A stretch of 64,000 nucleotides of DNA, taken from the NCBI RefSeq assembly GCF_018383905.1, contig NZ_JAGYWA010000004.1, forward strand, positions 537,201-601,200, given 5' to 3'. Below are positions 58,615 to 64,000 of the stretch, piece by piece. The notes under the pieces are model-generated. The model did not search any database. It had not been told where the DNA came from and worked only from the letters and a program-made list of their open reading frames with translations. Each line of letters opens with the position of its first letter. The stretch's first letter is position 1. Source of the DNA: Flavobacterium branchiicola (GTDB lineage: Bacteria; Bacteroidota; Bacteroidia; Flavobacteriales; Flavobacteriaceae). The position numbers were made by a program, and so were the translations under genes.

Positions 58615-59568
58615 TTATTGAGCAAAAGAATATCTTGCGCCTCCACTTGTAAAAATTGCAGAAATTCTGCTTTTTTGACCGTTTGAGAACATGTACATTG
58701 CATTGTCGTCTACATAATCCATATAGTTCATTGTCATTTCAACCGGAGTTCCTGAACAAGTACTGTAGTGAGGATAAGCTGGTACACCATAGTTAGCAGT
58801 ATTATGAGTTGGAGTATCAGCTACTAAATCGCTTCCGCAAGTTGCATCTCCCCAAATGTGACGTAAATTCATCCAGTGACCCACTTCGTGAGTAGCAGTT
58901 CTTCCTAAGTTGTAAGGAGCACTTGCAGAACCAGACAAACCAAAGTATTTAGAGTCAATTACAACTCCATCTGTCGCAGAAGCTCCTCCAGGAAATTGAG
59001 CATAACCTAAAATTCCACCTCCAATAGTACAAGCCCACATGTTAAGCTTAGTAGTAGGAGAAGTTGGTGCTAGACCACCTTGTGCCGTTTTTTTCATGGC
59101 ATCATTTGTTCCCCAAGAAGTTTTTGTAGTCGATTTTCTAATTACCTGATCTAGTACAAATGTAATTCCAACATTAGCTTTTACACCTGCAAAAAGTGCC
59201 GGAACACTATTGTAATCAGAATTTAGGGCATTAAAATCTTTGTTTAAAACATCAATCTGAGATTGAATTTGTGCGTTTGAGATATTCTCTGCTGTTGTTT
59301 TGTACAAAACGTTTACAACAACCGGAATTTCAATTTTACCGTTTACTAAACGACCTGTCATCAGTTGTTTATTTGTAAAAGCTTCAATTTCATTCATTCT
59401 GATTGCCAACATTGGATCAGCTTTTAATTGAGCTTCTAAAACATCCTGGCTTGCGCAAGTACGGAGAGTTGCTTTTGCGGCTGCTTCAGAGTTTGAACCG
59501 TCTGTTTGGTCGTTTTGACAAGAAAACAGCACTAATGCTGTAAATGCGGTAATAAAAATTTTTTTCAT
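58615..59568 (-). CDS. M43-type (pappalysin-like) zinc metalloprotease lipoprotein
   Basis: A 317-residue protease. The lipobox LVLFSC places the lipid on C17. The zinc motif is H227-E-V-G-H231-x5-H237 in THEVGHWMNLRHIWGD, followed by the Met-turn region MTMNYMDYVDDNAMYMFSNGQ. It has no PKD or type IX tail, unlike the large protease at 36251, so it stays on the cell as a lipoprotein. Substrate is unknown. Confidence 0.88.
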   Translation of the reverse strand: MKKIFITAFTALVLFSCQNDQTDGSNSEAAAKATLRTCASQDVLEAQLKADPMLAIRMNEIEAFTNKQLMTGRLVNGKIEIPVVVNVLYKTTAENISNAQIQSQIDVLNKDFNALNSDYNSVPALFAGVKANVGITFVLDQVIRKSTTKTSWGTNDAMKKTAQGGLAPTSPTTKLNMWACTIGGGILGYAQFPGGASATDGVVIDSKYFGLSGSASAPYNLGRTATHEVGHWMNLRHIWGDATCGSDLVADTPTHNTANYGVPAYPHYSTCSGTPVEMTMNYMDYVDDNAMYMFSNGQKSRISAIFTSGGARYSFAQ

Positions 59569-59861
59569 AATAATTTGGGTTTTTGTTATAAAAAATTATA
59601 ATTGGTTAATTATGTGGCAATTTTATAACAAAAATATTTTGTAGAAAAATATTACAAAGATTATTTTGTGAGAAATTTTACAATCCCTTACAAACATTGA
59701 TTCCTACAAAAATTGACTAAAAAATATTAATAAGTTTTTTCTTTCTTATTGTTTTTTTTAATGCATTACGTCTTGATTATTTGTAGTTTATCGATTTTTT
59801 TGTGTCAGCTGAATCAATAAATTGGTCGTGTAAATGAAAATAAACGGTTTTAAAAGTGCTT

Positions 59862-60359
59862 TTACAAAGATGTAATCTCATAAAGTGCAATACTCGCGGC
59901 TTGAACCACATTCATACTGCTGTTTTTGCCAAACATATTGATATGCACTATTTGATGTGAAAGTTTTAGCAGTTCTTCAGATATTCCATTAATCTCGCTT
60001 CCAAGTACAAGGGCGATTTTTTTGTTTTCGGGAATAATAACTTCTTTTAAAGGTTTGCTGTTACTTGCAATTTCAAGGGCAATAACTTCAAAGTTGTTAT
60101 CTTGCAGATAAGATACAACATCAGAAGTTTCTTCAATAATAGTGTGCGGTACATGAAGATGCGTACTGCGTGAGGTTTTGTTAATTTTTCTGGGTGTCAG
60201 CGGAATATCTTTTCCGAAAAAGATAATATTTTCAACTCCAAAAGCTTCACTTATTCTAAATATTGAACCAATATTTTGCTGAAAGTAAATGTGATCGCAA
60301 ACCAGAGTTATTGGAAAAGTTTTTCTTTCAAATTGATTTTCGTCGTGAGTAAGCTGCAC
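59862..60359 (-). CDS. TrmH/SpoU-family RNA 2'-O-methyltransferase
   Basis: A 165-residue SpoU methyltransferase. Motifs are LVCDHIYFQQNIGSIFRISEAFG, ALVLGSEINGISEELL and HINMFGKNSSMNVVQAASIAL. The knot motif GxExxG is clear. It methylates a ribose in tRNA or rRNA; target unknown. It follows the DUF4159 gene, and the rsmE and tsaD genes lie further up on the same strand. Confidence 0.88.
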   Translation of the reverse strand: MQLTHDENQFERKTFPITLVCDHIYFQQNIGSIFRISEAFGVENIIFFGKDIPLTPRKINKTSRSTHLHVPHTIIEETSDVVSYLQDNNFEVIALEIASNSKPLKEVIIPENKKIALVLGSEINGISEELLKLSHQIVHINMFGKNSSMNVVQAASIALYEITSL

Positions 60360-60370
60360 TTTGGTCGTTA

Positions 60371-61009
60371 TTAATTGGTAAAAATATAATTGATAATATT
60401 GGCGCCCATTTTTAAGGCTCTGTCTCTTACATTCACAGGATCGTTGTGAACTTCCGGATCTTCCCAGCCATCACCCAAATCGCATTCGTACGTATATAAA
60501 AGAACCAATTTGTTTTCTACAAAAATTCCGAATGCCTGAGCACGCGTACCGTCGTGTTCGTGAATTTTCGGTAATCCGTTTGGAAAAGGATACGGTTTTT
60601 GAAAAATAGGATGATTGGCAGGAATTTCGATTAAGTTATTATTAGGAAATATTTTTTTAATCTCTTTTCGAATATATTGATCCATTCCATAATTATCATC
60701 AATATGAAGAAAACCTCCCGCAGTAAGATAATTTCTTAGATTGGTAACATCAGAATCACTGAAAACAACATTTCCGTGTCCCGTCATATGTACAAAAGGA
60801 TACGAAAGTAAATCAGGATTACTTGGCTCAACTGTTGATGGTTTTGCTTTAATTCGGGTATTGATATTCGAATTGCAAAAACGAATTAAGTTGGGCAATG
60901 AAGTTGGATTTGCATACCAGTCACCGCCACCGCTGTATTTTAGTAAAGCGATTTCTTGTGAAAAAGAAGAAACAGAAAGCAATAAAAACAAATAGAATAT
61001 TTTTTTCAT
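60371..61009 (-). CDS. DUF4159-family secreted protein
   Basis: A 212-residue protein with signal peptide MKKIFYLFLLLSVSSFSQE. The DUF4159 domain has GGDWYANPTSLPNLIRF, HMTGHGNVVFSDSDVTNLRNYL, GGFLHIDDNYGMD and KLVLLYTYECDLGDGWED, a glutamine-amidotransferase-like fold common in Bacteroidota. Function unknown. ATG 61009 is chosen over a TTG two codons upstream. Its place between RNA methyltransferase genes may be accidental. Confidence 0.82.
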   Translation of the reverse strand: MKKIFYLFLLLSVSSFSQEIALLKYSGGGDWYANPTSLPNLIRFCNSNINTRIKAKPSTVEPSNPDLLSYPFVHMTGHGNVVFSDSDVTNLRNYLTAGGFLHIDDNYGMDQYIRKEIKKIFPNNNLIEIPANHPIFQKPYPFPNGLPKIHEHDGTRAQAFGIFVENKLVLLYTYECDLGDGWEDPEVHNDPVNVRDRALKMGANIINYIFTN

Positions 61010-61017
61010 AATCAATG

Positions 61018-61106
61018 TTTTGTCATTTCGACGTAAGGAGAAACCGCAATAGTAATTCCGTTATCAATATCAAGCTTTGTCAAAGTTTAAAACTTTGACA
61101 AAGCTT
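61018..61106. repeat. Half TTTGTCAT element and AAGCTTTGTC palindrome
   Basis: At 61018-61044 only one end of the TTTGTCATTTCGACGTAAGG element is present. At 61072-61106 AAGCTTTGTCAAAGTTT and its complement form a hairpin related to that at 11772. Both lie between the DUF4159 and rsmE genes. Confidence 0.6.
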
Positions 61107-61111
61107 ATAAA

Positions 61112-61825
61112 CTAGTTTGATGTTTCATTAAAAAAAACAACGCTATGGCAAGCTACAACTGCCGCAGTTTCTGTTCGTAAACGTGTATTCCCTAAAGTTA
61201 CCGGCTGAAAATTATTTTCTAAGGCAAGAGCAATTTCTTTTTCAGAGAAATCACCTTCAGGGCCAATTAATAAGGTAACATTTTCGTTAGGCTTTAAAAC
61301 TTCTTTCAATGATTTTTTATCTGTTTCTTCGCAATGCGCGATTAACTGTAAACCTTCGTTTTTTTGTTTAATGAATTCTTTAAACGAAATTGCTTCATTT
61401 AATTTTGGAAGGAAAGTTTCATTAGATTGTTTCATTGCCGACAATATGATTTTTTCAAAACGGTCAGCATTGATTACTTTTCGTTCCGATCTGTCGCAGA
61501 AAATAGGTGTTATTTCCTGAATTCCAATTTCAGTTGCTTTTTCCAGAAACCATTCAAAACGATCATTCATTTTGGTTGGTGCAACAGCCAGATGCAAGCG
61601 GAATTTTGGTTCAGGCGATTTTGTAATAGAAAGTATTCTAACAATACATTTATTGTCTGAAGCCAATGTAATTTCAGTTTCAAACAATAGCCCTAAACCA
61701 TTTGTAACATGTAAAATATCAGAGTCTTTTTTGCGTAAAACTTTTATTATATGACGGCTTTCTTCTTTATCAAAAGAAAAAGTTTCGGTAGTTTCGTCTA
61801 TATCGGGATTGTAAAATAACTGCAT
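61112..61825 (-). CDS. rsmE: 16S rRNA m3U1498 methyltransferase RsmE
   Basis: A 237-residue knotted methyltransferase. It has FDKEESRHIIKVLRKK near the N-terminus, ATEIGIQEITPIFCDRSE and VTLLIGPEGDFSEKEI...TLGNTRLRTETAAV at the end. It methylates U1498 of 16S rRNA. It starts 3 bases after the stop of tsaD, showing a tight operon. Confidence 0.93.
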   Translation of the reverse strand: MQLFYNPDIDETTETFSFDKEESRHIIKVLRKKDSDILHVTNGLGLLFETEITLASDNKCIVRILSITKSPEPKFRLHLAVAPTKMNDRFEWFLEKATEIGIQEITPIFCDRSERKVINADRFEKIILSAMKQSNETFLPKLNEAISFKEFIKQKNEGLQLIAHCEETDKKSLKEVLKPNENVTLLIGPEGDFSEKEIALALENNFQPVTLGNTRLRTETAAVVACHSVVFFNETSN

Positions 61826-61828
61826 AAA

Positions 61829-62851
61829 TTAAAATTGAATTCGCGCTTTAGAAACTACAGAAGAATCTTCAAAACGACTTGATAAATATTTCTGATAACC
61901 CACAATTCCTATCATTGCAGCATTATCTGTAGTGTATTCAAACTTAGGAACAAAAGTTTTCCAGCCAAATTTGCCTTCGCTTTCTTTCAGTCGGGTTCTG
62001 ATGCCTGAATTTGCAGAAACTCCTCCGCCAATGGCAATTTGTTTAATTCCGGTTTCTTTGACGGCCAGTTTTAATTTATCCATCAAAATTTCAATAATAG
62101 TATATTGAATAGAAGCACAAATATCATTCAGGTTTTCTTCGATGAAATTTGGATTCTCTAGTTTATTCTTCTGAATGAAATATAAAATGGCAGTTTTTAA
62201 TCCTGAGAAACTAAAATCCAACCCTGGAACTTTAGGTTTTGTAAAGGTAAAAGCTTTCGGATTTCCTTCTTTTGCATGTTTATCAATCAGTGGACCTCCG
62301 GGATAAGGAAGTCCCAGAATTTTGGCACTTTTATCAAAAGCTTCTCCAACCGCATCATCAGTGGTTTCACCAATAATTTCCATATCAAAAAAGCTGTTTA
62401 CTTTTACGATTTGAGTATGTCCGCCACTAATTGTTAAAGCTAAAAAAGGAAATTCAGGTTTGTCAAAACCTTCTTCATCTATAAAATGAGCTAAAATATG
62501 TGCATGCATGTGATTTACAGCAATAAGCGGAATCTTTAAGGCAAGCGATAACGATTTACTAAAAGAACTTCCTACCAATAAAGAGCCCATTAAGCCTGGA
62601 CCTTGCGTAAAAGCAATGGCAGTTAGCTGTTCTTTTTGTACATTTGCTTTGCGAAGTGCCGCATCAATTACAGGAACAATATTTTGCTGATGTGCTCTGG
62701 AAGCTAATTCCGGAACAACACCTCCATATTGATTATGAATTAACTGATTGGCTACAACATTTGAGAGTACTTTGTCGTTATGTAAAACCGCGGCGGCAGT
62801 GTCGTCGCAGGAACTTTCGATGGCAAGAATAAAAACCTCTGAATTTTGCAT
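61829..62851 (-). CDS. tsaD: tRNA N6-threonylcarbamoyladenosine transferase TsaD
   Basis: A 340-residue TsaD. Motifs are ILAIESSCDDTAAAVL at the N-terminus, NHMHAHILAHF with the metal-binding His pair, ALTISGGHTQIV and IGGGVSANSGIR. It transfers threonylcarbamoyl to A37 of tRNA. I chose ATG 62851 (MQNSEVFILAIESSC); a longer form adds 11 unlikely residues. It is the first gene of the RNA-modification cluster and is divergent from the TamB-like gene. Confidence 0.95.
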   Translation of the reverse strand: MQNSEVFILAIESSCDDTAAAVLHNDKVLSNVVANQLIHNQYGGVVPELASRAHQQNIVPVIDAALRKANVQKEQLTAIAFTQGPGLMGSLLVGSSFSKSLSLALKIPLIAVNHMHAHILAHFIDEEGFDKPEFPFLALTISGGHTQIVKVNSFFDMEIIGETTDDAVGEAFDKSAKILGLPYPGGPLIDKHAKEGNPKAFTFTKPKVPGLDFSFSGLKTAILYFIQKNKLENPNFIEENLNDICASIQYTIIEILMDKLKLAVKETGIKQIAIGGGVSANSGIRTRLKESEGKFGWKTFVPKFEYTTDNAAMIGIVGYQKYLSSRFEDSSVVSKARIQF

Positions 62852-62991
62852 ATAAAGGCACAAATTTTGAATTATATTTGACAAATCAAATTATTACATT
62901 TATTTGATTGTAAAGAGAAGCCAAAATTAAAGAATTTTTATCAAAAACAGGCGTTCTTTGCCTGTTCAAAATTATTATAAAAGAAAACTAA

Positions 62992-64000
62992 AATAAAGCA
63001 GCTATCAGAAAAGTAAAGAAAATAGTATCCAGAACCTTAATTGGGTTAATTTTACTTTTGTTAGCTCTTGCTATCATACTGTCTTTGCCTGTCGTTCAGA
63101 CAAAGATTGCGCGATACGCTACAGACTCGCTTCGAGAAGATTTTAATGCTAACATTACAGTAGGTAAAGTGGCCATCAATATTTTTGGTGGTGTAAAACT
63201 AAAAGACGTATTGATTCTTGATCATCATAAAAAAGTGATGATAGCGTCTGAGATTATTAATACAGATATCTTGAGTTTTAAAAGATTAATGGATGGCGAT
63301 TTGATTTTTGGGGATCTTCGTTTAACGGGCTTGATCTTTAATTTAAAAACCTATAAAAACGAAGACGAAAACAATATTAATAAGTTTGTTAAATTGTTTG
63401 AAACGGGAAAACCATCTAAATCAAAGAAACATTTTTTACTGACTGCGCGAAATGCGTATATTTCAAAAGGATTCTTTTCTGTTGTTGATGAAAATAAAAC
63501 AACGCCTAAATTTCTGGAGTTTACAAAGTTAAATGCTTATATAAGTGAATTTAAACTTTATGGGCCTGATGTAAATACGACCATTCACCGATTTTCATTT
63601 CAGGATCACCGTGGTCTTTATGTTTCTAATTTTGCCGGAAAATTCAGTTATACCAAAAAGCAAATTAAAGTTGAAAATTTGGCTATTAAAACCAAAAGAT
63701 CTTCAATCTATGGTTATGCAATCTTAAATTATAAAGTAGAAGATTTTCTTCATTTTACAGATAAAGTAAAATTTGATGTTGCTCTTGATTCGGCTTCAAT
63801 CGCATCAAACGATATACGATATTTTTATGACGGATTAGGTAAAAATCAGCATTTTAAAATCAAAACTAAATTAAAAGGGCCGTTAAATAATCTAAACTTG
63901 CATAGTTTAAGATTAAGTGATACCAATGGTTCAAGAATTGTCGGGAATATTAACTTCAAGAATCTTCTTGGGGATAAAACGCAAAAGTTCTCGATGGAAG
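62992..64000 (+). CDS. TamB/AsmA-like translocation-assembly protein (partial, no normal start codon)
   Basis: The frame is open from the TAA at 62989-62991 to the window edge. It encodes a basic start (NKAAIRKVKKIVSRTL), a membrane helix (LIGLILLLLALAIILSLP), then VVQTKIARYATDSLREDF and repeated beta segments such as VKLKDVLILDHH and FGDLRLTGLIFNL, typical of TamB/YtfN-type proteins. No ATG, GTG or TTG precedes the helix; TTG at 63058 lies inside it. Starting at ATC 63004, ATA 63022 or ATT 63040, or a frameshift, are possible explanations. Confidence 0.7.

Overview
The window looks like chromosomal DNA of a Flavobacterium-like member of the Bacteroidota. The evidence is an AT-rich composition, A-rich leaders instead of strong Shine-Dalgarno sites, promoters of the TTG-N19/20-TAnnTTTG type, a type IX secretion C-terminal tail on a large protease, Bacteroidota families such as DUF4159 and META lipoproteins, and many short palindromic intergenic repeats. 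Assignments come from reading motifs by eye; no database search was run.

Positions 1-30930 are a nearly continuous nitrate assimilation and molybdenum-cofactor region. It starts with the end of an unrecognised gene. Next is an operon for a molybdopterin oxidoreductase with a four-cluster ferredoxin, a Tat-signal Rieske protein and a small membrane protein. A molybdenum-cofactor and siroheme block follows: moeA, a TauE-type permease, mobA, a uroporphyrinogen methyltransferase, moaD, a MoeB-rhodanese fusion, moaE, a MoaC-MoaB fusion and moaA. On the opposite strand lie a Lys/Ala-rich basic protein, a rubredoxin fusion related to nitrite reductases, and a 1171-residue nitrate reductase fused to a flavoprotein and a BFD [2Fe-2S] domain. 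An Fnr-type regulator is divergent from it. Then come a porin, a NarK transporter, a NarL-type response regulator, a NarX-like kinase, a DUF4202 protein, nirD and nirB. Nitrate would enter through the porin and NarK, be reduced to nitrite by Mo-dependent reductase, and then to ammonium by NirBD with siroheme.

A 16-bp palindrome, TA(A/C)GTA-N4-TAC(T/G)TA, stands before moeA, the nitrate reductase/Fnr pair, narK and nirB. It has Fnr-family spacing and is probably the operator of the encoded regulator.

Positions 31000-47500 hold ordinary chromosomal genes: META lipoproteins, DUF2130, a LysR/methyltransferase pair, a large secreted M43 metalloprotease, a quinone and electrophile stress cluster (MdaB, YgiN and MDR types), an aldo/keto reductase with a divergent AraC regulator, an NlpC/P60 hydrolase and a thiolase. 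Three tRNA genes (Ser, Pro, Arg) share one promoter, and a 5'-truncated PfpI gene lies just after them.

Positions 48500-64000 contain an NAD(P)-binding protein, a carotenoid-hydratase-like domain fused to a polyprenyl synthase, small genes around an XRE regulator, a fatty-acid desaturase, lipoproteins, a VanX-like dipeptidase, a THUMP-like methyltransferase, an AI-2E-type permease, a second M43 protease and an RNA-modification cluster (tsaD, rsmE, a DUF4159 gene, a TrmH-type gene). A TamB-like gene with no normal start codon runs off the end.

The intergenic DNA carries several families of inverted repeats, some nested inside others. One is a 27-bp unit that interrupts longer repeats cleanly at three places.
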